Shown here one piece after another: positions 11,520 through 24,327 of a DNA stretch of 64,000 bases. Both the position numbers and the translations under genes were made by a program. The DNA comes from Amaurobius ferox. Its lineage: Eukaryota; Arthropoda; Arachnida; Araneae; Amaurobiidae. Under the pieces are notes generated by a model. That model was given only the letters and a program-made list of their open reading frames with translations. It did no database searches and was not told the DNA's origin. How positions within the stretch are numbered: position 1 is the first letter of the stretch; each line of letters starts with the position of its first letter. Location of the stretch: the NCBI GenBank assembly GCA_951213105.1, contig OX578138.1, positions 94,034,914 to 94,098,913 of the forward strand, in the 5' to 3' direction.

Positions 11520-13116
11520 TTTAGAAGACACAAGCACCAGCACCATAACAAACCCGTGATCAAAAAGGCCTCAAATAACCACTTAGGTTCAACCCCCTGT
11601 CCGGAGAAGTAAATCTCCAAGTTGACCTGCCCGAAAACACAGAATAACCAAAACACTTAAAACATTTAAAACTAAAACCCTTACATTTAAGGAACTTCTT
11701 CTTTAGTCACAAATATTAGACAAAACCAAATCGCAGTAAAATCAAAATAAACACACAGAAATTTAGAAGTTAAAATAAATCATCCTTTATTAAAGTTATA
11801 TAAGAAGTTATTAAGTACATAATTTGAATCTTTATCAGCACGCCACTGGATTCAAGAGCACAAGACCTTATCCAAATGTCACAGGCTTCATAGCAACAAA
11901 AATCAAGTGCACTAAATCAAAGTGGCAAAAGAGTAAATAATAAATATTTATATAATTATGTGGTATGGTCAAAGACACAGGGGAAACGAGCCCTTGAAGA
12001 ACTTTTAGAATAGAATGTATGATATAAATTTTAAAAATATTCAATTTTTCTGCATTTAATATTTAAAATAACAAATATAATAAATTTTGCGATCCAGCAT
12101 TTGATGCATTTGAAGGAGTCAACATCTGAACGTAGAATACAGTCGGAGAAAACTGGGAAACGACATATAATGTAATGGCTTACCTCGAGCCACGATGTTA
12201 TGAAAAACGGAGGAAAGAGCGGGACAAAAACCTCCCCGAGATGTGGAAAGGGGTCTTATCCTGACCCGAGATTCTGGCGAAATTATCGCCCTACGCAGTC
12301 GAAGACTCGGCACACCAGAGGTGCTCACATAAATGACACTTGGCCCGAGTAGAATTCAGCCTCGGCAAAGAAGCATCTCCACTTCTCAAAAGATGGAACA
12401 CGGTAGACCGACCCGGCAAGGCCTCGGGTCAATCCCACAGGAAGCGTCGTTGTCATTCTTCGATTCGGAGAGCCTCGGATTATCCGACGTCAGGCGGGCT
12501 ACATTTCCACAGCCAGCAATCACTCACGGACCTCAAGGAACCGACTTGGTGCCCAAGCTCCCGGGGCCTGTCGTGAGCATCAAAATATCAGGGCCGAAGC
12601 CAAGACTGCCGTAGAGTAGTCTGGCAATCAAATGGGAAAATGCGCACGGAAAAACTGTGTCCAGAGTTTTTATGTCCACCTCGCGGACGCGGAGAGATCT
12701 AGTCATTCGAATCATACCGCCAACTTTCTTCCCACGCCATCAATACCAGATGCCACCAGGTCGGGCCAGCCGCTGCGACTCAAAACCACAGAGATGAACC
12801 GCTACACATTCTTTCTCAGCCGAAATCTATACATCGCATACAAAACAAAACTTGGCACTTCCGTTTTCGCCAGCCAAAATGACCTCAAATTCTAACAGAA
12901 AAAAGAAACCTCTTCGAATGCTCGAAATGGATTCAGATTATGACTTAAGGAATATAAATGTTCTAAAATATAAATAAATAAACGAACGACAAGAGAGTTT
13001 TCAGAGCGGAATTAAATAATTTAAAAGCGTTAAATAAATTAGTGACTTGAAATACATTATGAGTTTATACACTTTATGCAAAAGTAATGCGGGGTTTCGA
13101 ATCCCGACATTACACT
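11520..13116. other. GC-rich island, origin uncertain
   Basis: From about 12100 to 12900 the sequence is visibly richer in G and C and in CpG than the rest of the window. Short open frames exist on both strands (for example 12119-12328 minus, 12333-12614 plus), but none carries a motif I recognise. The right edge has an imperfect 30-bp palindrome at 13084-13113 (12 of 15 pairs). Read on the minus strand from about 13116 it begins TGTAATGTCGGG, which would suit an LTR edge. No matching second LTR, target duplication or gag/pol is seen. Possibly a retroelement fragment. Confidence 0.35.
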
Positions 13117-14534
13117 AAACAAAAGTGGATTTGAACTCGCTAGTCTATACTGTGAAAACTGCTGATTGATTTAAATAAAATATGTGTATAAGGAAAATCT
13201 ATTTATAAAACGAAATAGAATATTTTTATGCAGTTATAACACATTCATTTTTGAAACTGGCCTTTTTGTCCATTTTTTATTTATCTGTTTTCTCTTTATG
13301 GTTTTATGGTATTGAATTCAGTTTCTTAAATGTATTTATTTTATTTGTATATTCCCTATCATATACATTTTATGATAATTTTATCTTTCGAAATCGGTAG
13401 TTTTACACGAAGTTTTTTATGTATCAATATTTCTTAGTCTTGTATATTCATAATTAAATTTAGTATTTTGAGGGAATTTTTTTCAATTATATCCTGTTTA
13501 TTTCACTATGATTGATAGCATTTTGCTCTTTTTTGCTATTTAATTTTGTTGTTTAATCGTTAATTTTACTTTCCTTGCGCTGCGTATGGGGATAGTATTT
13601 ATATGGTGATAGTGTTTATGGTGATAGTGTTGGGCGTATGGTGATAGGTATGGAGATAGTGTTTGTGATATGTATTAATTTTCTTGATAGATATGATTTT
13701 AACAGCAGATTAAGCAACATTTTCACTTTAACAGATGTATGTTAATAAAGGTATGATGACCGTCATGTAATTACATGTCGAGTTTTCACCAGTTTCAGTA
13801 CAACAGTGGGGTTATTTAGATGCCATAAGAAACCTTGTCGGTTTGTGGATGTGTGGATGCAAAATCGTTAGCTTTTAGTAATTCCGAAAACCACTGTAGC
13901 GAAGTAGACCAAATTAGTGTGGCAAGTTTCACGTGCTATGCAGAAGTGAACGCAGCGAAAAAAATCTGAAGAGTGTTCATAATTTAAATATAAAACGAAA
14001 TTTTGTCAAGACAGTTATTATTCATTATCTCAGAAACCATTAAAGCAATTTGGACCAAATGTGTGTTGAAGACCCAGACCGCCCGACTCATCGGAGGACT
14101 TGAGCAGCTGTTTGGACGGCCGGGGACAAATGTGTGTGATATACTTGTGCACTGAGTGGATTTGAATGCATAAATTATTTTCTTTTTTCTTTTCAAAAAG
14201 GTAAGTAGTTTGTCTCAGAGGTTGAATGGCAAATTGCTACTGGAGGAAAATACAGGTATTGCCCCGATTATGTAGCCTTTAATTTTGTTAGATGGCACTC
14301 ATTAATGAATTATTCTTAATAAATTTTTGTGATTTGTATTACATATTTTCAAATGTATGCTGTTTGTTAAACTTTGATTCACAGGACCTAAGTTCTTTCG
14401 TTTAATTATAATTTTTTATAAATGGCAACACCTATCATCCTGGTTTACGTGAGTATTATTCTATTGACAGAACTTACCATTCCATTACTGACTGTTTCTC
14501 GACGAAATTATTTACCTCCACGAAAATAACTTTT
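13117..14534. other. No gene; minisatellite and small repeat pieces
   Basis: A degenerate 'atggtgatagtgttt' minisatellite lies at about 13585-13670. A SINE fragment is at 14071-14124. The part at 14340-14400 ('gctgtttgttaaactttgattcaca') matches family D at 17040 and 17920. Otherwise AT-rich with nothing recognisable. Confidence 0.6.
14071..14124 (-). repeat. SINE fragment
   Basis: The 'gacccagaccg' start and 'tttggacggccggg' end match 37684-37738 of the SINE on the minus strand with the same spacing, so this is a short piece of the same family. No other part of the SINE is present. Confidence 0.7.
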
Positions 14535-15542
14535 TAACACGTCTCAACATAGTTGAAAAATGTTTATTGACTTTGATCATTCTGTCTGCTGTCTGTATGT
14601 TTGCAAGATAACTGTCGTAAAATTGACCTTATATAGAAATGAAATTTTCGTACGTTTTTGTGACGGTCTGTGGGACACATGGGAATAAAAATGAATAATA
14701 TCACTCATTTATTTTTAGATTTAACCCGGGTTGAAAAAATGGAATACATTGAACCTTATGGGACATAATTTTTCAAACATTTTTAATCGAATGTAAAATT
14801 CACAAATTGATGCGAAAATTTTAAGAAATATTCAGATTATCACATGATATGTATAAAACGAATTTCACAAAATATGTTTTGTAGTTTTTAAAATAAAAAT
14901 TGAAATAATAATTATACCCATAATATATGAAGAGTTCACCTGAATCATTGCAAAATAAAATAGAGCATCCATTTTTTTCACTGTTAAAAATCGTGATTTT
15001 TAAGGATCGTTTAAATATATATTTACTGTTGCATCCGTCTTAAAATATTTTTTTTTCATTCTATCTGTGTATATAGATTCTATTCCTATGCCATTTCAAT
15101 ATATACATTTTTTAAATGATCACTATATTTTGATTATTTCTACAACGAAACTGAATTTTAACGTATGCTGAATATAAACAAATCAAGCGATTGTAAGGTG
15201 AGTCATATAAAAGTTGCTAAATTGTTTTCACGCAATATTATTTAGCTCTGGAATCTGAAATATAAGTGATATGGATGAAATATTAATTTATTTTGCATCG
15301 AGAGGTATACGATTTATATTTCGATAACGTCTTTTGAATAAAGTTCATCTGCTGCAAACAAAATTGACTTTCGTTGGAGCTTAAAGTTTCCAAGTAAATA
15401 ATTAATTACTGCAGTGCTGTGATAATTTTTAAAATATTAATGCTGAATGTATCACATTTTAGAGATGTTTAAATGAAATTGCTTATCAGTTGGAAAGTGT
15501 TACATAATCGATGCTTTATGCATGATTGATCTTTCTTGTTTA
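14535..15542 (+). mobile_element. Family C non-autonomous element, copy 1
   Basis: It opens with a degenerate hairpin end (aacacgtctcaac-ata-gttgaaaaatgtt) and 'cattctgtctg', then 'ataactgtcgtaaaattgac', 'tgtgggacacatgggaat', 'gttgaaaaaatgga' and 'gcatccgtcttaaaa'. It ends with GTTGGAAAGTGTTacata, 'atgctttatgcatgattgat' and 'ctttcttgtt'. Five other copies or fragments are in the window. It has no protein-coding capacity. The family carries a GACA/CTGT microsatellite near its hairpin end. Confidence 0.8.
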
Positions 15543-16140
15543 CTTATGAAACAGTTTAATACAATACTTTTAATCAACTGTTTATGCTCCTACTAACAAA
15601 CTATTTTATTTTTATTATTTTAGACACTAATGTGGACGAATTTTTATATCTTCAAAAATATAAAATGAATGTATTATTCACAAATAATTATTTTACGAAT
15701 GTGTTAATATATTCCTTTTTATATTTCCTATTTGGCAGATTCTTAAGTATATACATTCATTAAATATAATTTGACATATTAATCTTTATGCAAATCCAGC
15801 CATTTTTAGAGATGACCCACAACGATGGGTAACTGGATTCTGTAAATATTTTTCTATGTTAATGAATGTACTTTAGAAAAAAAAAAAACTCACTAACGCT
15901 CATTTTTAAACCGTATTTTCCCCTAATGAATCTTTGATGTTAAATATGCTCGGAAAAACATTGTATAAAAAACCCCAGAATGATTTGGCTGTATTTAAAT
16001 TTTAAGCATTAGTGAATTATGTATTCAATTTTAAATGTTGAGGTAATTCACGAAAAATATTTCATTAACAATTCCTTTTCAATCTATCATTATTTTAATT
16101 CTTATTTTTTTTTCAGATTTTTTTTATATATGTGTGAAAG
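15543..16140. repeat. No gene; holds family H copy 2
   Basis: 15770-15990 repeats the block seen at 9640-9850, including 'aatgaatctttgatgttaaa' and 'aatcttta/aatgcaaat'. The rest is AT-rich sequence with nothing recognisable. Confidence 0.6.
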
Positions 16141-16318
16141 ATAAATGACATTTCAGGTTTTAAACGTTAGAAGAGTGTTTTGTTTCAAGATATTCTGCAA
16201 TATTATTGTCTATATAGTTGAAAAATTGGTAGAATACATATTTTGTCAAGCAATGTCTAAATATCGACATAACGGCAAGAAAGATTTTTTTCCAAAAAGA
16301 CATTCTAACGGAAAATAT

Positions 16319-16420
16319 AACTTATAATAACCAATGTATAAACACCAATGTATAACAACAACGTAAAACAACCAATGCATGACAGCAACGTATAACAAAG
16401 ACAACTGTATAACAACCATG
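16319..16420. repeat. Degenerate 'tataacaacaacgt' minisatellite
   Basis: Several imperfect copies of a ~17-20 bp unit containing 'aatgtataacaaca' occur in a row. The 107-residue minus-strand frame over this stretch has a Leu/Tyr/Cys-rich C-terminal half created by the repeat and is not considered a gene. Confidence 0.5.
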
Positions 16421-16449
16421 GCCATGCCGCTGTAAGATCTACTTGAAAT

Positions 16450-18980
16450 ATAGAATGATGTAAAGATATTCTCAGATGTTTAACAGATATGTCGATGTGT
16501 GACCAGATTCTACTCAGTTGTTCTATTACTCGCTGAGGAGTAATTGTTATAAAAGTTTTCAATAATAGCTCGACCATGCAGCGTAGCCGTCCCTGTTGGC
16601 TGGTTGTAGTGGATGATCCAGCCTCCACATTTACTGAAATTTAAATTTTGCAAGTATCCTACGATTTATTCAGCAGTTGAAAGTTACTGAAAGTTAAGGA
16701 AAAAGATAGTAACGTAAATAAACTTAAATAATACAATAATGCAGCATACAGTTGGTTCCAATGATTCGCTGGATCCCCTTCGAAAGATATTTCTTGCTTC
16801 TCTTTTGAAGGGAATCCAGCTTATCCTTGAAACAGCTGTAGGCTGTATTATTGCATTATTTGTGCTTATTTAAGTAGCTCAAGTGTTACTTATCCTTTTT
16901 ACAAAGTGTATTTTACTTATTGATCACTGCAAAGTTACTTTGAGAAACTTTCCGACATGATCTCATAAGTTTAATGGATAGAATTATGTTTTACGAGCTG
17001 CTACTCAGTGGTTCTTCTACGCTTTGTGAAATATTTGCAAATATATGCTGCTTGTTAAACTGTGATTCACAGAACCTTGGTTCTTTTTTTATTATTGTTT
17101 TGTTTTTAATAAGTGATATCGCCTATCTTTCTGAGTCAAGTGTGTATTATTTTATTTATATCTCTGAGTTCTTTATAATGGTTTATCTGACCAACATAGG
17201 CCTCTGACTCGATGTAATGAATAACTAAGGTTGAAAAAATTACAGAAATTTAAATGTTTCAAGGATTTTACTATTTATGGCAGCAGTTGATGATCGCTAA
17301 GAGTTACTTCAAGCAGCATGCTGTTGTGTTCACTTAAGTTTATTACATATAATGATGTCTCGCCAGTTGCTACTTGGTAGTTATCCTACGCATTAAGGTA
17401 ATAAGGCATTAAGATAATAAGGCAGGCACTACGCATTAAGGCATAAGTTCTTTATAATAGCTCATCCGAGCAGCATAATCTTGTTGGTTAGATGTGTATG
17501 ACTGAAGTTACAAAATTACAGAATTTTAAATTTTTATAAAGACGCTAATATTTATGGCAGCAGCTGAAATGTAATGAGATTTTCTTCCAACAATATGTTT
17601 TTATGTTTTCAGAAATTTAGTATAGAGCGATGTCAGCCAACTTCTGTTCGGTGGTTTCATTACTTGTCAAGATAACATGTTTTTGTAATAAATTAACATA
17701 AGAATATATTTCTACTTGTTAGATATAGTGGATGACTGGGGTTGCAAATTTACAGAAATTTAAATTTTTCAAAGTTCCGATGATTTATGACAGCACCTGG
17801 AACTCAACGAGTATTACTTTGAATAATATGTTGATATGTTCTCATAAGTTTAATAGATAGAATGATGTATGAGCAGCTGCTACAGCGTGGTTCTACGCGT
17901 TGTAAAATATTTGCAAATATATGCTGTTTGTTAAACTGTGATTCATACCACCTTAGTTTGTCATTTAATTAATGTTTTTTTATAACGGGTAACTCCTTTC
18001 TGAGTCACTTGAGTATTGTTTTATTACCAGCATTTATTTCTTTATAATAGTTTGTCCAACCAACATAGCTTTCTAATTAGCTGTAGTGGATGAATGAGGT
18101 TTAAAAATCACAGAAATTTATATTTATCATCGTGTTTACTATTTATGGCAGCAGCTGTAAAATCACTAAAACTTACTGCGAGCAACATTCTGTTATGTTC
18201 TCATAAGTTTAAAGATATAATGATGTCTCACCAGTTGCTACATGGTTTAAATTATGAACACTCTCCTACTCGTTAATATAAGAGTCCTTTATAATAGCTC
18301 ATCCGAGCAACATAAATGCTGTTGGTTAGATGTGTATGACTGAAGTTGCAAAATTACAGAATTTTAAATTCTTATAAAGACACTAATGTTTATGGCAGCA
18401 GCTGAAATGCATTGAGAGTTTCTTCAATATGTTTTTATGTTTTCAGAAATTTAGTATATAGAGAGATGTCTGGCCAGCTTCTGCTCGGTGGTTCTATTAC
18501 TCGTTGGGAAAACACTTTTTTATAACTTTGCAGAGCAATATGGCCCGGCTTGTTAGATGCAGTGGATGACTGGGGTTTCAAATTCACAGAAATTTAAATT
18601 TTACAAAAACCCTACTATTTGTGGTAGCAACTTCATCTCAACGAGAGTTACTCTGAATAATATGTTGACATGTTCTCATAATCTTAATAAATAAAATGAT
18701 ATTTGACCAGAGAGAGGTACGACACGCTGGTTCTCTTACGAGTTGAGATAAGTTAAACGTTAAATATATTTAAATTTTATGAGGATCATACGATTTATGG
18801 CAGCAGCTGCAACTCAATGAGAGTTACTTCGAATAATATGTTGATACGTTCTCATAAGTTTAATAGATATAATGATATCTGACCAGCTGCCACACGGAGG
18901 TTCTCTTACGAGTTGAGATAAGTTAAACATTGAAGATGTTTAAATTTTATGAGGATCATACGATTTATGGCATATGTTTC
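16450..18980 (+). repeat. Family D decayed tandem array
   Basis: The landmark 'tatttatggcagcagctg' or close variants occurs near 16665, 17275, 17551, 17790, 18142, 18389, 18619, 18795 and 18971, each preceded by 'cagaaatttaaatttt' or similar. Other shared blocks are 'gttctcataagtttaat' and 'tagtggatgactgggg'. Spacing ranges from 176 to 352 bp. A higher-order repeat of about 878 bp is visible from 'gcaaatatatgctg' at 17038 and 17916. No coding frame. Probably a local tandemly amplified repeat, now diverged. Confidence 0.8.
16690..16912. mobile_element. Foldback element within family D array
   Basis: The left arm (about 16690-16786) and right arm (about 16802-16912) are imperfect reverse complements around a 15-bp loop. 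The inner 'gctggatccccttcgaa' pairs with 'ttgaagggaatccagc', and outer parts pair 'aataatgcagcatacag' with 'ctgtaggctgtattatt'. Non-coding hairpin element, class unassigned. Confidence 0.8.
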
Positions 18981-20093
18981 AATTTACCTCGATATAGTGA
19001 TATGCTTAAAATAGCGTCTGAATGAGGAGTTTATACAGATAAAAAGGAGTAGAAGTCTGCTTAATTTATAGAAGAAATACTAATCGTCTCACTAGCCTAA
19101 TGGGTAGAACCTTGATAATACTGATGAATAACGGTCAGATATCGATATTTGTTCCCCCATTGAGACTGGTCTTTACAGTATGTTTGAAAATGGTGCAGAC
19201 ACTCAGACTTTTATTTAAATAATAATAGCGTTCTTTTAAAATAAATGGAAGCCTTTATCGAAAATATGAAATTTTAAGATTATTACAGCTAGCAATATTT
19301 CAGTCTCGAAAATTTACCAGCTTTTGAAAATAAAGCACACTTTTAGAAATATTACTTGTAAAGACATGTTTCCTGAAATATCATTAACTATATTGATAAC
19401 ACTCGCTTTTTGTTTACCTAGCATATATAGTAATTAAATTAATGCTGTATATGAATAGTTCAATGGAAATTGTGGAAAATATAATGACAGTTTAATCCTA
19501 CATAATCACCTGATAGTAAGTACGTGTTATTATAATTCTTAAGATATGTATAAAATGAATAAAGGGCATTATGTTTAATATTTTGGAACGAATTATTTTC
19601 GAAAATTATACAACATAAACAATATAAAATAAATATAAAATAAATCCCGCATCACAGAAACTGCTGTCAAAATTACCGAGAGATAAATACATTTATTAGT
19701 GTAACAGCATAAAACTAATAAAAAAGCAGCATTAAATATAAAAATTATCTCAAATTTCAATAGGCTTCAAGGAAAATTTCTATCAAAAAAAAATGTTTAA
19801 GTAATTCAGGAAATTAGGCTTTGCCAATTAAAAAAATGAAGTGTGGAATAAAATTTGAGGACGTACGGAAAATAATTAATAAGTGAAAATATTACAAATG
19901 TATGCAACACAATAAACTACACAATAGAAAGTAACTAAATGTTCACTCAAAATACTACTCACATTTATAAATACACGTGACTACCAAAGTTAGTAGCATC
20001 TACAAGATAAAAGAAGGTACCAGTTTCAGAAAATAAAATAGGAATCTTCACCAGAAAAGGAAAATACGCGCACGTAAATACACTACGTAAATA
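18981..20093. other. No recognisable gene
   Basis: AT-rich stretch up to the Tc1 element. I see no motif-bearing frame or repeat. Confidence 0.5.
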
Positions 20094-21630
20094 CACTGGC
20101 TTCCAAAAGTTAAGCACGGACGGTAAAATCAACAGAAATGGAAAAGTAAAGCTTGATTAACTCCAAATTTTACATGAAAGTAGCAAAAGTGTTTATGCAT
20201 TAAAGAAAATAAGAATTACGTACAAAGATGAAAATAATATTTATTTTCCGTAAGCTATATGATGACGTCACATTTGGGTCATTAACAAACTTATGTTTAA
20301 AGGCAAGCAAACCAAACAAAACGTACATTAATATGGTATGCGACCACCTTGGACCTTCACACGAAATATAGAACGATTTTTCATGCTTTCAGAGAGGTGA
20401 TCAACCATCGCAGATGCGAGCAATGGCCAGTCCTCCAATAGGGCAGTTTCCAGCTCTCCGAGACTGGCTGGAGGAGATAAACGTGCAGATACTACAGCAG
20501 ACTCGAGAGCACTCCAAAGGTTTTCAATGGGATTAAAATCGGGGGAATACGCTGGCCACTCCATACGATAATTGCCCTCATTTTCCAGGTATTCGTCAAC
20601 TATGTTAACTCGATGGGTACGGTAATTGCCGTTCATGAGGAGGAAATCAGGATCAACTGTTGCAGCGTGGAGTCTCGTAATGGGGTCTAGGACTTCATCC
20701 GGATACCGTGCAAGCGTCACAGGACCGCCTTTAAAGATGTGCAGCTCTGTACGATATCCCATTGAAATTCCAGTCCACACCAAGACGCTGCCATCTCTGA
20801 ATGCGTGATGTTCGATGATGTTCTTGGCTTGATTGCGTGTGCTTTGTTTTCTCCAGACCCTTACATACTCATAATCTGATTTCAGGGCAAATCTGGATTC
20901 GTTCGTGAACAGGACGTTGCACCAATCTGAGACAGTCCAATTGACATGTTGACAGTACTACTTTTATCTGGTCCTTCTGGCTTGGATGGTTAGTGTAACA
21001 CAAAAACTTGGTACTCGGATGTACGCTCCCTTCACATGGAGTCTTCGGTGCACAGTATTGGCAGATATTGTCTTACCAAGTGCCACTGCAACCATGGATG
21101 TAACAGTTGTGTAGGTCGCTCGTCGATTCCGCTTGGCTACTATAGAAATATACCGATCATCAGAGGGCGTGGTAATCCTTGTATGACCAGGCACAGGTAT
21201 CTGGAAAACTGTTTGAATTGTTTGGAATTGTTTCTATAATCGAGAAATTACCGAATGATCAACGTCAAAAAATATCGACATCTTTGATTGAGTGTCCTGC
21301 TTCAATGCGTATGACAGCACGCCTGAGCTTACTATATGTCAGTCGTCTTCTTTCAGCCATAGAAACACGAATATCATTAAAAATAATCCTACAAAAGTTA
21401 TAAACTCTCCGTATGATCATTTAAATGCACCTCCTCAAACCATTCAGAATGCTGGAGTATTCAACGACTGCCTAATTGGCATATATCCTTACAGTCAACC
21501 ATAATTGGCTGTAACATACGATATTTGCATACGGCCATCTACATATGCAGCGATTTTCAGCCACTCAATTTCAAATACTCTTTCGAAAATAGAAAATTTG
21601 CATTGCGTGTTTAACTTTTGGAAGTCAGTT
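20094..21630 (-). mobile_element. Tc1-like DNA transposon, full length, inactive
   Basis: The ends form a ~26-bp terminal inverted repeat: CACTGGCTTCCAAAAG at 20094 and, inverted, AACTGACTTCCAAAAG from 21630. It is flanked by TA on both sides (20092-20093 and 21631-21632), the Tc1/mariner target. The length of 1537 bp is normal for a Tc1 element. A single transposase gene lies on the minus strand and is broken. With both TIRs recognisable it could still be mobilised in trans. Confidence 0.92.
20328..21360 (-). pseudogene. Tc1-like transposase, frameshifted and catalytically dead
   Basis: Cut-and-paste transposase for the surrounding element. The start is the ATG at 21358-21360, giving MAERRRLTYSKLRRAV, but the frame stops after ~31 residues. 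The next piece (20964-21194) carries the second helix-turn-helix (AYIRV-type block at its end). A frame change leads to the catalytic half (20328-20783 plus upstream sequence). Catalytic positions: the usual TDESRF block reads TNESRF, the usual DDN block reads NGN, while the third acidic residue in SPDFNPIENLW is present. Spacing from the second position to the Glu is 34, as in DD34E Tc1 enzymes. Two of three catalytic acids are lost, so the protein could not work even with the frame repaired. Confidence 0.9.
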
Positions 21631-21632
21631 TA

Positions 21633-24327
21633 ATAAAGGGTATAGCGTACACAGACTTAATAATCAGTTAGTTTTAGAAACTGAATGGCTTACCATCAGC
21701 TATAGACAGAAAATCGACAAGTAATAAATTAAATTACAGGTCCGGTTTCAAAATAAATTAATTTCATCAAAAAAAAGGTCAAGAACGGAAAAACAAACAT
21801 TTAAATATTAAAGAAACAGCTAGATATGGTAAAACTATAATAACTGCATCAGGACAAAATAGAAATTAAAAATATAGGACACAACTTATTTCGAAAAAAG
21901 AAATGGTCAACATCATCCAGAATAAATTTAAGAGAAAGCAATGATTTTCAAAATGCAACGACAGGAGAGGAGTTGTAATGCATAAAACACATTGAAACTG
22001 CATTTAAAATAAGTAGTCATTTTCGGAAATTAAATTAGACAAAGGTAGGAAAGTATTCAACTGTTCATCTACTAGTAATCACTGACCATGATTTCTCGTC
22101 AGCAAGGTAAGAGCGATGAGGTGATTAGTCAGTACAAAAAAATTGTAGCATTTTTCTAGTAGAAATGTTTAATACAGTAATAATTGGGGGTGTTTTCAGC
22201 TCTATCCATCATCAGTTATCATCTATCTGTATTTATGTTAAATTAGGTGTCATTATTAGGAAAATAAAGTAAATTATAGAACAACTATATATTAAGAGAA
22301 CGAACCGGTTTCGTAAAATAATTTACCTAACACAATAAAAAAAAGAAAGAAGAAAGTAGTTATGAATCTGGAAAATTAACCACTATTGGAAACTAAAGTT
22401 AAAGTGGTGTCACTAGAACTAAATTGAATGTTTTAAGGCGGAAGAAATTCAGAGAGAATTATTATTGACGCGTGAGATAAATTGATAAACAAAAGTGAAA
22501 ATTTATGAAAAGTTCAACTCATGTATGGGCTTAGGTGTCAAACTGATATTGTCTCTCGAAATATTGAAAACATGATTATAATTCTGTGGTGAATAAGCAT
22601 TGAATTGGATTTACTTTTTAAATTAACTTTGTAGATTAAATTTATAATCTTAATTAAAGTGCTGGTGCATCGTAACATTTGCACACTGATATCGTGGCCG
22701 CAAAACCATCCACAACCTCTTTTCATGAGTTCTTTAGCATAACAATTAAATCGAAACGCTACACATTAAAATCCACATTTTAACCTTTAAAATTATTATT
22801 TATTCACACTTCTCTATTATGATTAAAATTACATTAAATTATTAACAAACGATTAAGGAAGAGAACAGCACAGTATGAGACCAGATTTTTAGAATATTAT
22901 TCTGAATATAAAACATTGGCCTAACATACATGGAAACTAGCACATACCTCTGCATTTTGGGTCTGCAGCTCAGCATGACTGTCACCTTTTCTGATTATTT
23001 TTCTGACATTTGGAGTCAGGCTTCGTCTTTTTTCATAACATTCTCAATACTCAAATGAATAACGACTCTTCCTGAATAACACTACATGAAAATATAACTC
23101 TCTCTCTCTCTCTCTCTTCAATTCTTGAAATCATTAAATTACATTATTTGATTTTCCTCCTTGCAGACGCATAATTTTACCTGCAGTTCAGATACGCTCT
23201 CCTTGTTCTCGTTGGATGCTCCTCAGTGCGATGTCGTATCTTTACCTTATTGGCCCTTTCAGTTTACAATGAAACTTGGTTTAAGTCTTGTTGCCATAAT
23301 ATTTTAATCCAACCACGGCTTCAATTTGTGTGTCGTGTATTTATTAGGGCCATAACCTTCCGGGCCAAGACTATCATACAGAGGCCACTAAAAGTCTGCG
23401 CTTTGTCTCACCGTAAACATCAAAAACTACATATAGTGTCTCCTGATCTCACAAGTTCCAAGAATGTTCAACCACTGAATACTTAGGCACTTTAAGTTCA
23501 GAAACACAATTCCTATGATTCTTAATATAAAATTTAAGGACACATTTCAGTTTTAACCATATTCCTTATACGGTTTCCACAGATAATGTGCTGAGCATCC
23601 TAAAATGACATAAATGGCAAACTCATAATTGCATTTTCAACAATATTCAGAAAGGAAGATTTAGATACACAGATTGAACCATTTCTTTGTAATATAAAAC
23701 TATCGTTACAAAAAGTTAACTCGGGAATCTTATTTAATTACAGTCAATGATGTCAAATAAACATTAGTTTTATACACAATGTTTTATTAGAAAAGAAATG
23801 CAATTAATGTTCGAAATCTACCATGAACCGCTTTCATGATATTGCATATGATAAGAGCAAATATATCATAATTATTTTATAAAATGCAGAATGTGCTAAA
23901 TTTGAAAAATTGTGCTACTTGTTAGAAAACAACTCTTTTCAAAAATTACTTGTATAGCCTTGAAATTCCTCGGTAGCCTAGAAATAGCCTCGCTTAAAGT
24001 TTAGTCCATGTTTCGAATTTCTACGTCCAAGATGATTTTGAATTTTTATTTCCTTTATATTAAATACTCCGTACGAAGAACGGATATGATGCTAGTTATG
24101 TTATATTCTCATCTTTTTACATTTGGGAGTAAAACTCACATTATCTTCCTTAATATTTCAGATCAACGTTTTAGTTTATGTTAGTTTATGTTTTAGTTTA
24201 TGTTATTTTTCCACAGTTTTTTATACTCGATAGTCGCAATGATTCCGATAGTCGCAAGAACCATGGAGAATTCTAAATTTCTCATCTCTCATACCTGAAT
24301 GTCGCACTATATTTTAACTTAGTTTGT
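21633..24327. other. No recognisable gene; (CT)n microsatellite
   Basis: A long AT-rich stretch with only short chance frames. A (CT)n tract lies at 23099-23117. A 'gttttagtttatgtta' short tandem repeat is at 24164-24206. The frame at 23226-23486 (86 residues) has no recognisable motif. Confidence 0.5.
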
